A DNA stretch of 64,000 nt from CADEEL01 sp050246475. Its GTDB lineage: Bacteria > Pseudomonadota > Alphaproteobacteria > Caulobacterales > Aquidulcibacteraceae. The DNA is taken from NCBI GenBank assembly GCA_050246475.1, contig JBFWVZ010000006.1, positions 62,001 to 126,000 on the forward strand, in the 5' to 3' direction. The notes beneath the pieces were generated by a model that did not search any database, was not told the origin of the DNA, and saw only the letters and a list, made by a program, of their open reading frames with translations. Position 1 is the first letter of the stretch. Every line of letters begins with the position of its first letter. The position numbers and the translations under genes are program-made. This document shows, piece after piece, positions 1-8,857 of this stretch.

Positions 1-145
1 AAAGGCACGACGCCGCGCCTTTGAGCGAATGCAGCCGGCGCATCGCTTCGTCGCGCCAGCCGGGCGCGCCGCGCATCAGCGCGTTTTCGACGGCGTCCGC
101 ATGCGCGCGCGCCTCGCTCAGGAATTCGGGCAGCAGATCGTCCAT
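1..145 (-). CDS. Partial Hpt-domain protein, CheA-like (5' end only)
   Basis: Only the first 48 residues are present; the gene runs off the left edge. Translation begins MDDLLPEFLSEAR and contains RRLHSLKGAAS, where His39 fits the phospho-accepting histidine of Hpt domains (HxLKG pattern). A start of MDDLLxEFL followed by an acidic helix is typical of CheA-type kinases and of CheA-like Hpt proteins. It begins 74 bases downstream of the chpT-like gene on the same strand, so it may be cotranscribed and act in phosphorelay signalling. Whether it is a full CheA kinase or a small Hpt protein cannot be told from this fragment. Confidence 0.7.
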   Translation of the reverse strand, partial: MDDLLPEFLSEARAHADAVENALMRGAPGWRDEAMRRLHSLKGAASCL

Positions 146-219
146 AAAGCCCCGCCCGCCGGCGTCATGCGCCGGCGAACTTCAATTCAAACTGTGCGAA
201 GCGTTGGGTTAACGGGGGT

Positions 220-855
220 TTACGCCGCCATCGCCTTGAATCGCGCCGAGCGCGCGATGAGCTCGATCCGCCCTTCGCTTTCGCGCGCGACCAGCTCGAC
301 CCCGTTTTGCCGCGCGAAGACGCCGGTCAGCAGCGCCGGAACCGTCTGCGTCATGTACCCCATCTCTGGCCGGTCGCCGCGCAACGCGATGGCGACGTCG
401 CCCTTCATCACGGCACGGTCCCCGCTCGCCGCGATGCGGATCTCGTTCGCATCCGAAACGATCTCGACTTGCCCGCCGCGCGGCAGGCAATCGGCCGCGA
501 TCACCAAGAGGTTCATGATCACCCGCACGGCCGGTTTCGGCATCGGAACGTCCTTCGCGCTCCAGACCAGCGAGGGCTTCAGGTGCGCGAAGAGCTTGGT
601 CGCCGTCTCCCGGCATTCGGAGAGCTGCCCCTCGCCCTCGCTTGATGCGCCGCCATAGGCGAAGCGGAAATAGTCGAGCTTCGCCCACATCTTCTGCACG
701 CTCTCGTCGAGCAGCTGGATCGTCTCGGAATTCTTGCCTGAGGGATCGTTCTCCTTGAGCATTTCCAGGGATTGCACGAGCGAGGTGATGGGGCCCATCA
801 CGTCATGGCAGATTTTCGCGGACGCCAATGCGGCCAGTTCCGTGCCTTGAACCAT
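220..855 (-). CDS. chpT: ChpT-like histidine phosphotransferase
   Basis: A 211-residue cytoplasmic protein built like a histidine-kinase dimerisation and ATPase fold without ATP-binding motifs. His17 lies in SAKICHDVMGP, the expected phospho-His of ChpT-type phosphotransferases. In Caulobacter, ChpT passes phosphate from CckA to the cell-cycle regulator CtrA and to CpdR. The start at 855 is chosen because GAGGGAGAAC lies just upstream; an in-frame start six codons earlier lacks this spacing. The next gene on the strand encodes an Hpt protein, which supports a phosphorelay role. The match was judged by eye on the first helix and on the overall length, which is close to the family norm. Confidence 0.8.
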   Translation of the reverse strand: MVQGTELAALASAKICHDVMGPITSLVQSLEMLKENDPSGKNSETIQLLDESVQKMWAKLDYFRFAYGGASSEGEGQLSECRETATKLFAHLKPSLVWSAKDVPMPKPAVRVIMNLLVIAADCLPRGGQVEIVSDANEIRIAASGDRAVMKGDVAIALRGDRPEMGYMTQTVPALLTGVFARQNGVELVARESEGRIELIARSARFKAMAA

Positions 856-1003
856 GACGTTCTCCCTCTTCACGGGCGTTCTAGACGATTCGGCGGCTGC
901 GGCGGCGCGCCGGGCGCATGAACTTTCCGCGCATGAGCTCCTTCCCCGCCGCCCTACAATTTGGTTAGCTGGGCGCGAGGGAGCGAGGCCAAGGGAGGCT
1001 TAG

Positions 1004-1363
1004 ATGAAGAAGGGTGGATTGCGTCGCTGGGCGTTGGGCGCGGCGGCCGCTTTGGGCGCTCTCGCTGCGGCGGCGCCGGCCAATGCGGTTGCTCTTTATT
1101 GGTCGAGCGTGCCGCTCGCCACCTATGACCGCAACCAGTGCTTCAACTATGCCACCCGCGCCGCCTATCAGTTCGGGATGAGCGAGATTGTCCGCACCGG
1201 CGATGAGGTGCGCGGCGAATACGGCTCGAGCGTCTATGCCTCCATGACGTGCATTGTTCGCGGCGGCGCTGCGACGGTCGTCATCATGGTCGCGGGCGAC
1301 ACCGGCGCCGATGCGCGCGCATTCCGCGACACCTTGCGCAACTACATGGAGCGCGCCGACTAG
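1004..1363 (+). CDS. Small secreted protein of unknown function
   Basis: A 119-residue protein with an N-terminal signal peptide: lysine/arginine start, alanine-leucine core, and a likely cleavage near APANA in the mid-thirties. The mature part of about 85 residues has three cysteines and a Val/Ile-rich stretch (ATVVIMVAGD), with no catalytic motif that I recognise. The ribosome site AAGGGAGG sits 5 bases before ATG. It is followed after about 70 bases by a nitronate monooxygenase gene in the same direction. Probably periplasmic; the function is unknown. Confidence 0.75.
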   Translation: MKKGGLRRWALGAAAALGALAAAAPANAVALYWSSVPLATYDRNQCFNYATRAAYQFGMSEIVRTGDEVRGEYGSSVYASMTCIVRGGAATVVIMVAGDTGADARAFRDTLRNYMERAD

Positions 1364-1432
1364 GCCCGACGCTAGGGCAGCCTTGGCATGACGGCCTCGC
1401 GTCTCCACACTGCATCCAGAGGAGAGGCCGCC

Positions 1433-2425
1433 ATGCTCAAGACCCGTTTCACCGAAGCCTTCGGCGTCGAACACCCGATCGTTCAAGGCGGCATGCAATG
1501 GGTCGGCCGCGCCGAGCTGACGTCGGCCGTCGCCAACGCCGGCGCGCTCGGGTTCTTGACGGCGCTGACGCAGCCGACGCCCGAGCATCTCGAAAAGGAG
1601 ATCAAGCGCTGCCGGGAAATGACGGACAAGCCGTTCGGCGTGAACCTCACCATTCTCCCGGCGATCAAGCCGCCGCCCTACGCTGAATACCGCCGCGCCA
1701 TCATAGAAAGCGGCATCAAGATCGTGGAGACCGCTGGCTATAAGCCCCAGGAACACGTCGACGATTTCAAAGCCAACGGCGTCAAGGTCATTCACAAATG
1801 CACCAGCGTCCGCCACGGCGTCTCCTCCGTGAAATACGGTGTGGACGCCATCTCCATCGACGGCTTCGAATGCGCGGGCCACCCCGGCGAGGACGATGTC
1901 GGGGGCCTCATCCTCATCCCCGCTGCGGCGGACAAGATCAAAATCCCGATGATCGCCTCGGGCGGCTTCGGCGATGGCCGCGGCCTCGTCGCTGCGCTGG
2001 CGCTGGGCGCCGACGGCGTCAACATGGGAACGCGCTTCTGCGCCACGAAGGAAGCGCCCCTGCATGAGAACTTCAAGCAGCAAATGGTCGAAAACGATGA
2101 GCGCCAAACGGATTTGATCTTCCGCACGCTGCACAACACGGCGCGCGTCGCGAAGAACAAAATTTCGCAGGAAGTGATCGCGCTCGAAAAGCAGGGCGCC
2201 ACGTTCGAGCAGGTCCGCGAGCTAGTCACTGGCCAGCGCGGCCGCGAAGGCCTGGAGACGGGCGAAACCGATCACGGCATCTGGTCGGCGGGCCAAGTGC
2301 AAGGTCTCATCAATGACATTCCGAGCGTGAAGGAGCTCGTGGATCGCATCATCGCCGAGGCCGAAGCCATCATCGACGGGCGTCTGCAATCCATGCTCGC
2401 GCGCCGCGCGTTGGCGGCGGAATGA
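1433..2425 (+). CDS. Nitronate monooxygenase / 2-nitropropane dioxygenase family protein
   Basis: A 330-residue FMN-dependent TIM-barrel enzyme that oxidises alkyl nitronates or related toxic substrates. Visible family features are VQGGMQW near residue 17, GFECAGHPGEDDVGG near residue 150 (His in the position of the catalytic base), and the FMN-phosphate loop IASGGFGDGRG followed by ALGADGVNMGTRF near residues 175-205. The start at 1433 follows AGAGGAGAGGCC; an upstream in-frame ATG at 1388 lacks such a site. The stop overlaps the next start by 4 bases (ATGA), implying translational coupling to the hydrolase gene downstream. Confidence 0.88.
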   Translation: MLKTRFTEAFGVEHPIVQGGMQWVGRAELTSAVANAGALGFLTALTQPTPEHLEKEIKRCREMTDKPFGVNLTILPAIKPPPYAEYRRAIIESGIKIVETAGYKPQEHVDDFKANGVKVIHKCTSVRHGVSSVKYGVDAISIDGFECAGHPGEDDVGGLILIPAAADKIKIPMIASGGFGDGRGLVAALALGADGVNMGTRFCATKEAPLHENFKQQMVENDERQTDLIFRTLHNTARVAKNKISQEVIALEKQGATFEQVRELVTGQRGREGLETGETDHGIWSAGQVQGLINDIPSVKELVDRIIAEAEAIIDGRLQSMLARRALAAE

Positions 2426-3393
2426 AGCCGGACTTTCGCACGATCCAAACCAACGGGATCAAACTGCGCGGCGCGTTCGCCGGCGAGAGCGGCCCGCTCG
2501 TCGTGTTCGTGCACGGCTTTCCAGAAAGCTGGTATTCGTGGCGCCATCAGATCGAGCCGGTTGCGCGCGCGGGCTTTCGCGTCGTCGCGCTCGACGTGCG
2601 CGGCTACGGCGGTTCCGATAAGCCGCACCCGGTTGAAGCCTACGACATGGAATCGATCACGGCCGACATCGCGGGCGTGATCGATACGTTGGCCCCAGGC
2701 GAGAAGGCGATCCTCATCGGCCACGATTGGGGCGCGCCCAGCGTCTGGAACACGGCGCTGCTCTATCCGGAGAAAGTCCGTGCCGTCGCCGCGCTCTCGG
2801 TGCCTTACATCCCGCAAGGCGAGATGCCGTTCATCGATCTTGTGGACGCGGTCTTCACCAAGAGCGGCCGCTTCTTCTACCAGGTCTATTTCCAGGAAGA
2901 GGGCGTCGCGGAAGCCGAGATGGAGGCTGACGTCCGCGCCGCCTTGCGCAAATTCTACTACGCCATCAGCGGCGACGCGCCGGATAGCACTTGGCCGCCG
3001 GACAAAAAGCACGGCGATACGCTGCTTCACCGCTTGCCTGATCCAAATCCCTTCCCGGCGTGGCTCACCCAAGCGGATGAAGACTATTACGTCGGCGAAT
3101 TCACGAACTCAGGGTTTCGCGGTCCGCTCAATCGTTACCGCAATCATCGCCGCGATTTCGCGTTCCTCTCGCCGCACAAGGCGCGCGCCATCGATCAACC
3201 CGCGCTCTTCATCGGCGGCACGCGTGATCTCGTGCTGAAGATGATCCCCGGTCTCGATGTCGTCGCGCTGATGAAGCCTTACGTCACCGACCTCCGCGGC
3301 GCGCATCTCATCGAGGGCTGCGGGCACTGGACGCAGCAGGAGCGCCCCGAAGAGGTCAATCGGCTGCTGCTCGATTGGCTCGCCGGCCTCTGA
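2422..3393 (+). CDS. Alpha/beta hydrolase, epoxide hydrolase-like
   Basis: A 323-residue soluble alpha/beta hydrolase. The oxyanion segment HGFPESWYSW (about residues 31-40) and nucleophile elbow GHDWGA with Asp rather than Ser are characteristic of epoxide hydrolases and haloalkane dehalogenases; HGFPESW favours an epoxide hydrolase. The charge-relay acid is probably in GTRDLV (about 264) and the histidine in GCGHWTQQE (about 302). It overlaps the preceding gene by 4 bases. Its 3' end overlaps the convergent permease gene by 38 bases. The natural substrate is not evident. Confidence 0.87.
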   Translation: MKPDFRTIQTNGIKLRGAFAGESGPLVVFVHGFPESWYSWRHQIEPVARAGFRVVALDVRGYGGSDKPHPVEAYDMESITADIAGVIDTLAPGEKAILIGHDWGAPSVWNTALLYPEKVRAVAALSVPYIPQGEMPFIDLVDAVFTKSGRFFYQVYFQEEGVAEAEMEADVRAALRKFYYAISGDAPDSTWPPDKKHGDTLLHRLPDPNPFPAWLTQADEDYYVGEFTNSGFRGPLNRYRNHRRDFAFLSPHKARAIDQPALFIGGTRDLVLKMIPGLDVVALMKPYVTDLRGAHLIEGCGHWTQQERPEEVNRLLLDWLAGL

Positions 3394-4744
3394 TCTCGAC
3401 ATACGCCAGCGCGACAAGCCCCAGCAGCAGCACGCCAACTCCAACGAGCGCGCCGAGCCGCGGATTGTCGAGGCTGGCGACGTAGCTCAAGCTCGACCAC
3501 AGCATATAGAGCGACGACCCGATGAAGATGAGCGGCGTCAGCGGATAGAGCGGCGTCTTGAACGGGCGCGGCGCATCCTTCTTCGTGAACCGCAGCACGA
3601 TGACGGCGATCCCCGAAAGCGTCAGGAAGAGCCAGAACGCGGGAAACGTGTAGTCCACCGTCGTTTGAAACCCGTTTCGCGTCCACGCGCCCAAGCCGAC
3701 GAGCGCCAGCGAGATCGCGCCTTGCGCCCACGTCGCCGCCGCCGGAATGCCGCGCGCCTCGTCCCATCGTGCAAAAGCGCCGAGCGCGGGAAAATCCCGC
3801 GCCGCCGCGTAGGTCGTGCGTGCGCCGACGATGATCGTCGCATTGATCGACGTGATCGCCGCGAACGCGACCGCGATGGCGATGAGAAGCGCGGCGTACG
3901 CCCCGAACGCGCGGCCCATCAGATCCGCCGCGGGCGCTTCGCTCTGCGCCAGGCCTTCAAAGCCAAGGCCGCGCAGGAACGCCCAATTCACCAGCAGATA
4001 GAGCGCCGTGATGACGAGAATGGAAATCGTGTGGGCGCGCGCCATGCCGTGCTTGGCGTCCTTGATTTCGGCCGAAAGCGTCGCGATCTCGCTCCATCCG
4101 CCATAGGCGAGCAGCACGAACACCATCGCGAGCCCGAAACTCGCGGGCGGCAGGGCAGGCGTCCCCGTTCCTATGGGCGTCGCCGGCGCAATGCCCTGAA
4201 GCGCAAGCCAAAGCGCCGCGGCGCCCATCATCACGAGTCCCGCGACTTCGAGCCCGGTCACCGAATAGCTCGCGGCTTTGCCTTTGTACGTCCCGCGCAG
4301 ATTGAAGAGCGTCAGCGCGATGACTGAGATCGCCGCGTAAATCGCCGAGCCGTCCGTCCCCAGATGAAATTGCGGCACGGCGTTCAAATAGTCGCCAATC
4401 ACAAAGCCGAGGAAAGCGATCGAACCCGAATTGATGATGGCGAACCGCCCCCAGGCGAAAAGAAACGCGACGCGCTTGCCGTAGGCGAGGCCCAGAAAGT
4501 GATAGTCGCCCCCCGCGCTCGGGAACGCGCTCGCCAGCTCCGAGTAGCAGAGCGCCCCCGCGAACGTCAGCGCGCCCCCAATGAGCCACGCCGCATAGAG
4601 CCAACCGACGCTGCCCGCGTTCGCCGCCGCTTCCGCCGGAGCACGAAAAATGCCCGCGCCCACCACCATGCCGACCGCCAGCATGACGACATAAGCGGTT
4701 GAGACATGCCGCCGGGGCGCGCCGTCGCTCGAAACTTCGCTCAT
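3356..4744 (-). CDS. APC-family amino acid permease
   Basis: A 462-residue inner-membrane transporter with about twelve hydrophobic segments. The first helix contains VGMVVGAGIFRAP, the typical APC substrate-binding break in helix 1. Family members are secondary transporters that import or exchange amino acids. I chose the ATG at 4744; an in-frame TTG at 4765 would add seven residues but has no better ribosome site. The last 38 bases overlap the convergent hydrolase gene. The substrate cannot be assigned from sequence alone. Confidence 0.87.
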   Translation of the reverse strand: MSEVSSDGAPRRHVSTAYVVMLAVGMVVGAGIFRAPAEAAANAGSVGWLYAAWLIGGALTFAGALCYSELASAFPSAGGDYHFLGLAYGKRVAFLFAWGRFAIINSGSIAFLGFVIGDYLNAVPQFHLGTDGSAIYAAISVIALTLFNLRGTYKGKAASYSVTGLEVAGLVMMGAAALWLALQGIAPATPIGTGTPALPPASFGLAMVFVLLAYGGWSEIATLSAEIKDAKHGMARAHTISILVITALYLLVNWAFLRGLGFEGLAQSEAPAADLMGRAFGAYAALLIAIAVAFAAITSINATIIVGARTTYAAARDFPALGAFARWDEARGIPAAATWAQGAISLALVGLGAWTRNGFQTTVDYTFPAFWLFLTLSGIAVIVLRFTKKDAPRPFKTPLYPLTPLIFIGSSLYMLWSSLSYVASLDNPRLGALVGVGVLLLGLVALAYVEIRGRRANRAAAD

Positions 4745-4883
4745 CGCGCGATTGAGCCCGCTCAAGGTGCGGCGTCAATTGCCCGCTCTATAAGTGCATT
4801 CGAAGAAATCTATCGTGCTGCGGCGGGGCGCCGCTTGCCGGCCCGCGGTGTCCCGCCCAAATTCATCCGCGAAGGAGCAACCA

Positions 4884-5369
4884 ATGGCCAAAGCCCCGCG
4901 CGTTTCGAGCATCGACCTGCCGGACAACACCCGCAAAGCCATGATCGCGCTCTTGAACGCGCGCTTGGCCGACGCGCTCGACATGAAGCTTCTCATCAAA
5001 CAGGCGCATTGGAACGTGAAAGGGCCGCGCTTCATCGCGCTCCACGAAATGTTCGATGCGATGGCGACGCGCGTCGATGCGCAGGCCGATGAGATCGCCG
5101 AGCGCGCCACCGCCCTGGGCGGCCTCGCCATTGGGACGAGCCAAGCGGTGGCCAAGGCCTCGACGCTTGAAGCCTACCCGACGGATGTCATCGAGGAGAA
5201 GCAACATCTCGAACTGCTCGCCGCACGTTTCTCCGCATACGGAAAGAATGCGCGCGACGCCATAGATCAAGCCGATGACGCCGGCGATAAGAGCACGGCC
5301 GATCTCTTCACCGCCATTTCCCGCCAGACCGACAAGGATCTGTGGTTCATCGAATCGCACCTGGCTTGA
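4884..5369 (+). CDS. dps: Dps-family ferritin-like DNA-protection protein
   Basis: A 161-residue four-helix-bundle protein. The complete Dps ferroxidase pattern is present with correct spacing: His42, His54, Asp58, Asp69 and Glu73 (KQAHWNVKG and LHEMFDAM segments). Dps forms dodecamers that store iron and consume hydrogen peroxide, protecting DNA in stress or stationary phase. The start at 4884 follows AAGGAGCAACC. The N-terminus MAKAPRVSS is short with two basic residues, so DNA binding through a lysine-rich tail is not obvious. Monocistronic in appearance. Confidence 0.93.
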   Translation: MAKAPRVSSIDLPDNTRKAMIALLNARLADALDMKLLIKQAHWNVKGPRFIALHEMFDAMATRVDAQADEIAERATALGGLAIGTSQAVAKASTLEAYPTDVIEEKQHLELLAARFSAYGKNARDAIDQADDAGDKSTADLFTAISRQTDKDLWFIESHLA

Positions 5370-5496
5370 GCGCATCTGCGGTGGGACCCAAATTGGGTCG
5401 CGCCCCCGCGTCAACGGCACGAAAATCAAGAACGTCTTTCGTTGCAGGCGGTTAGTCCTGTCGCATCGAGTCCGGCTGCACGGCCGGTCGCCTACG

Positions 5497-5697
5497 ATGC
5501 AGGCCATGGCGAAGACTTATCGGTTCACCTTGAAGTTTCACGGACGCCCGCCGCAGACGGAGGCTTTCACCTGCTCGCACGCGGGGGAGGCGATGCAGCG
5601 CGCGCGTGTTCTCCTCGATGAGGACGAGAGCGTCGCCGAAGTGGTGATTGAGCACGGCGACCTGCCTGTCGGCTCGCTGACGCGCCGCGGCGGCTGA
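5497..5697 (+). CDS. Small hypothetical protein
   Basis: A 66-residue soluble protein, with an alternative start at the second methionine (5506). The sequence reads as a small beta-alpha domain: a basic TYRFTLKFHG strand, a helix around GEAMQRARVLLDED, then VAEVVIEHG. It has no signal peptide or membrane segment, and I do not recognise a family. The ribosome site is weak. Codon use matches its neighbours and it sits in an otherwise empty interval before an HTH regulator, so it is probably real but not proven. Confidence 0.55.
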   Translation: MQAMAKTYRFTLKFHGRPPQTEAFTCSHAGEAMQRARVLLDEDESVAEVVIEHGDLPVGSLTRRGG

Positions 5698-5753
5698 GCG
5701 CCGCGTTTGACGCGCGCACGGTTCGCGCCAAACTCCCTTCAAGGGACTAGGCG

Positions 5754-6236
5754 ATGACAGATCTTCTGCCGCCCCATGTGCGGCCTCTCTCCTACGCTGG
5801 CACCGAGCTGTTGCTCGATCTCGTCTATTTGGCGCGGAAGTATTTTCCGGTCGATCTGGAGAGTTTGCTCGTCATCGCCTGCGTCAATGAGGCGACGATG
5901 CGCCCCTTCGTGCGCGATCCTGAAACGCCGCCGGAAATTCTGCACGCCGCGAAGCCGCCGGAAGAGGTGCGCGGCTCGATCTCGCGCCGCATGATCGCCG
6001 ATAAGCTCGGCCTCCCGCGCGAAACCGTTCGCCGCAAGATCGCGGAGCTGGCGTCCGTCGGCATCCTGACCGTGGACGAGAACGACGCCGTGCGCGTCAT
6101 GCAGGCGCTCGATCACCCGATCGCTCAGCAATTGTTGGAGGAGAGCCACGCCGCCGTCCGGCGTTACTTCACGCGCCTGGAAGAGCTCGGCGTGTCGCAG
6201 GAATTTGCCGGCCGTCAGCCGCCGGAAGCACGCTAG
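5754..6236 (+). CDS. Helix-turn-helix transcriptional regulator
   Basis: A 160-residue protein with a winged-helix-type motif near residues 75-110 (SRRMIADKLGLPRETVRRKI, then a strand-like GILTVDEN). The N-terminal half is largely helical and may bind a ligand or dimerise. I do not recognise a named family; the HTH resembles those of MarR/GntR-like regulators. AAGGGAC precedes the start. The stop TAG interlocks with the stop of the convergent enoyl-CoA hydratase gene in a shared CTAG (6233-6236), so the two transcripts must overlap at their ends. Confidence 0.75.
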   Translation: MTDLLPPHVRPLSYAGTELLLDLVYLARKYFPVDLESLLVIACVNEATMRPFVRDPETPPEILHAAKPPEEVRGSISRRMIADKLGLPRETVRRKIAELASVGILTVDENDAVRVMQALDHPIAQQLLEESHAAVRRYFTRLEELGVSQEFAGRQPPEAR

Positions 6237-7006
6237 GTCTGGCTGCGCCCGCGCGCCATCACGCCCTCGCGGGCGATCGCGACTGCTTCCGGCGTCACGC
6301 CCGCATTGATCGCGGAGGAGAACTCGCGCTCAAGCCGCATCGCGGCGCCGAAATCGTCCGCGAAGCCGTCGTCGATCAACTTCTTGTAAGCCTGCACTTT
6401 GTCCGCGGGCGCGGTCGCGATGTCCTGCGCGAGCTTGATCGCCGCGGGCAGCAAGGCCTCCGGTGCGAACACCCGGTTCACCAAGCCCCACGCGAGCGCC
6501 GTCTCCGCGTCGATGAAATTGCCGGAAAGCGAAATCTCCTTGGCGCGATACATGCCCAGGAGGCGCGAGAGCTTCTGCGAAAGCCCCCAGCCGGGCAGGA
6601 TGCCGACCCGCGCATGCGTGTCCGCGAAGCGTGCGTTGGTTGAGGCGTAGAGCACGTCGCACGCCAGCGCCAATTCGAAGCCCCCGGTAATCGCCGCACC
6701 ATTGATGGCGCCGATGATCGGCTTTCCGCATGCCCCGAGCGCGCGCACCGGATCGCGCGTGCGCTCGGTCGGATTGGCTTCAGCGACGATGGAATCGCCG
6801 GAGCCCAATTCCTTGAGATCGAGCCCCGCGGTGAACGCGCGCCCCGCGCCCGTCAGCACGATCGCGCGCACGCTTTCATCCGCGGCAAGCTGCTCGAACG
6901 TCTCCGCGATCGCAGCGCGCAGTGCGCGCGAGAGCGCATTCATCGCCTCGGGGCGATTGAGCGTGACGATCGCGACCGGCCCGTCGCGTTCAACAAGAAT
7001 GACCAT
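6233..7006 (-). CDS. Enoyl-CoA hydratase/isomerase (crotonase) family protein
   Basis: A 257-residue crotonase-fold protein. It shows the oxyanion-hole segments AFTAGLDLKELG and AAITGGFELALACD, followed by GILPGWGLSQKLSRLLG. In classical enoyl-CoA hydratases a PEI-type glutamate precedes the GxxPG loop; here the aligned residue looks like His or Ala, so activity on a particular acyl-CoA is uncertain. It lies 4 bases downstream of the acyl-CoA ligase gene on the same strand, so a joint role in CoA-activated catabolism is likely. The start at 7006 is the first Met of the conserved beta strand VILVERDGPVAIV. Confidence 0.88.
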   Translation of the reverse strand: MVILVERDGPVAIVTLNRPEAMNALSRALRAAIAETFEQLAADESVRAIVLTGAGRAFTAGLDLKELGSGDSIVAEANPTERTRDPVRALGACGKPIIGAINGAAITGGFELALACDVLYASTNARFADTHARVGILPGWGLSQKLSRLLGMYRAKEISLSGNFIDAETALAWGLVNRVFAPEALLPAAIKLAQDIATAPADKVQAYKKLIDDGFADDFGAAMRLEREFSSAINAGVTPEAVAIAREGVMARGRSQT

Positions 7007-7010
7007 GGCG

Positions 7011-8768
7011 CTAGCTCGGGAACGTCACGTCAGGAAACGCCTGCCGGCATTCCTTCTTCATGATCTTGCCGTTGGCGTTGCGCGGCAGCGTCTCATGCCA
7101 GAATTCGATCCGCACCGGCACCTTGAACGCCGCCAAACGCTGCGACACCCAATGACGCAATTCCTGTTCGGTCGCGCTCATGTCGGGCTTCAATGTCACC
7201 ACCGCCGCGGGTTCTTCGCCGAGCGTCGTATGCGGCAGGCCGATCACGGCCGCATCCATCACCGCCGGGTGGTCGTAGAGCGCGTTCTCCACTTCCACGC
7301 AGTAGATGTTTTCTCCGCCGCGGATGAGCATGTCCTTCGCGCGATCGACGATATAGATGAAGCCCTCATCGTCGATGCGCGCGAGATCGCCGGTCTTCAC
7401 CCAACCATCGACGAACGTCTCCGCCGTCGCTTGCGGCTTTTGCCAATACCCGCGCACGACGGTCGGCCCTCGATACCAAAGCTCGCCGACGTCGCCGATC
7501 GGAAGCTCCTGGCCTTCCGGGCTCATGATCTTGGCTTCGCCGGTGAGCGAGGGCACGCCGCAGCTTGCTGGCTTGCGCTCATAGTCTTCCGCGAAGTTCG
7601 ACGTCGCCGTCGCGGACGTCTCCGTCATCCCCCAGCCCTGGCCGGGCTTCACTTGCGGGAAACGCTCGCGAATGCGCCGCACCAACTCAGGCGCTGAGGG
7701 CGCGCCGCCATAGGAAATCGTCTCCAGCGAAGAGAGATCGTAATCGTCGAACTTCGGATGTTCGAGAATTTGCCATGCGATCGTCGGCACGCCGCCGGCC
7801 TGGTTGACCTTCTCGCGTTCGATCAGCGGCAGCGCCTGATCCACGTCCCAGCGGCGCTGCAGCACGATCTTCCCGCCACCCATTGTGCTAGGGCAGAGTA
7901 CGGCGAAACATCCCGTTGCGTGAAAGAATGGCACCGAGAGCAGCACGGCTCTCTGCGGCGCGTTCGGGTCGGCAGCCGGCGGCGCCTCGCCGCGCCGCAG
8001 GAAAGCACGCGCCTGCGCCGAGGCGGCGTTGAACATGTTAGAGATGATGTTCCGATGCGAAATGATCGCGCCCTTGGGCTTTCCCGTCGTGCCGGATGTA
8101 TAAAAGATCGTCACGTCGTCATCGGGCTCGACGGCAACATCCGGCAGCGGCGCCGCAGGCAGGCTTTTGTAGTCGTTTGGCGCGCCGATCACGCTTTCGA
8201 GCCGCGTGACGCGCGGATCGGTGATCTCGTCGGCGGCGCGCGAGACGTAGATTTTTTCCAGAGCCGGGCAGGCGTCGACATGCTCGCGCACCCGCTCCCA
8301 CCGCTCGACATCCGCGATCACGATTTTCGATCCCGAATCCTGCAGCCCGTATTCGAGCTCCGGCCCCGTCCACCAGGCATTGAGCGGCGTGACGATCGCG
8401 CCCGCATGCAGGGCGGCCCAGAACGCGACCGGCCATTCCGGCACGTTGCGCATGATGACGGCGACGCGGTCGCCCTTCTTCACGCCGTCCGCGATGAGCT
8501 GCGCGGAAAGCCTTGCGACCGCCGCATGAAGAGAACGGAAAGTGACGCGTTCGTCCTCGTAGACGAGATGATCGCGGTCCGGCCATTGCGCGGAGAGCGC
8601 GAAGACGTCGCGAAGCGTCGGCGGCGCATTCTTCCAGACCTTGAGCTTCACCCCGCGGATGACCTTCTCTTCGACTTCCAGCGCCCCGCCGGGCGTGTTC
8701 ATCAGCGCGTTCGCTTGCGCGATCGACATGGCTGGAAAGCCCGGAGCGGGCGTCGGCGCGGCGGACAT
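7011..8768 (-). CDS. Class I adenylate-forming acyl-CoA ligase
   Basis: A 585-residue ANL-superfamily enzyme that would activate a carboxylic acid with ATP and CoA. Motifs: P-loop TIFYTSGTTGKPKG, A5-type GWGMTETSA, adenylate-binding KTGDLARIDDEGF, hinge region DRAKDMLIRGGENI, and C-terminal catalytic lysine in ANGKIMKKE. TAGGGAGAGACC precedes the ATG at 8768. It is followed 4 bases later by a crotonase gene and preceded by kynU and kynB on the same strand. The substrate could be a fatty or aromatic acid; the context allows but does not prove a link to tryptophan breakdown. Confidence 0.9.
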   Translation of the reverse strand: MSAAPTPAPGFPAMSIAQANALMNTPGGALEVEEKVIRGVKLKVWKNAPPTLRDVFALSAQWPDRDHLVYEDERVTFRSLHAAVARLSAQLIADGVKKGDRVAVIMRNVPEWPVAFWAALHAGAIVTPLNAWWTGPELEYGLQDSGSKIVIADVERWERVREHVDACPALEKIYVSRAADEITDPRVTRLESVIGAPNDYKSLPAAPLPDVAVEPDDDVTIFYTSGTTGKPKGAIISHRNIISNMFNAASAQARAFLRRGEAPPAADPNAPQRAVLLSVPFFHATGCFAVLCPSTMGGGKIVLQRRWDVDQALPLIEREKVNQAGGVPTIAWQILEHPKFDDYDLSSLETISYGGAPSAPELVRRIRERFPQVKPGQGWGMTETSATATSNFAEDYERKPASCGVPSLTGEAKIMSPEGQELPIGDVGELWYRGPTVVRGYWQKPQATAETFVDGWVKTGDLARIDDEGFIYIVDRAKDMLIRGGENIYCVEVENALYDHPAVMDAAVIGLPHTTLGEEPAAVVTLKPDMSATEQELRHWVSQRLAAFKVPVRIEFWHETLPRNANGKIMKKECRQAFPDVTFPS

Positions 8769-8857
8769 GGTCTCTCCCTATGGATGTCTGCGTGTTGTTC
8801 TTGTTGCGGCGCACTAGAAAGCGAGCGTGACGCGCGCGTCAAGCGCTACACGAGGCG

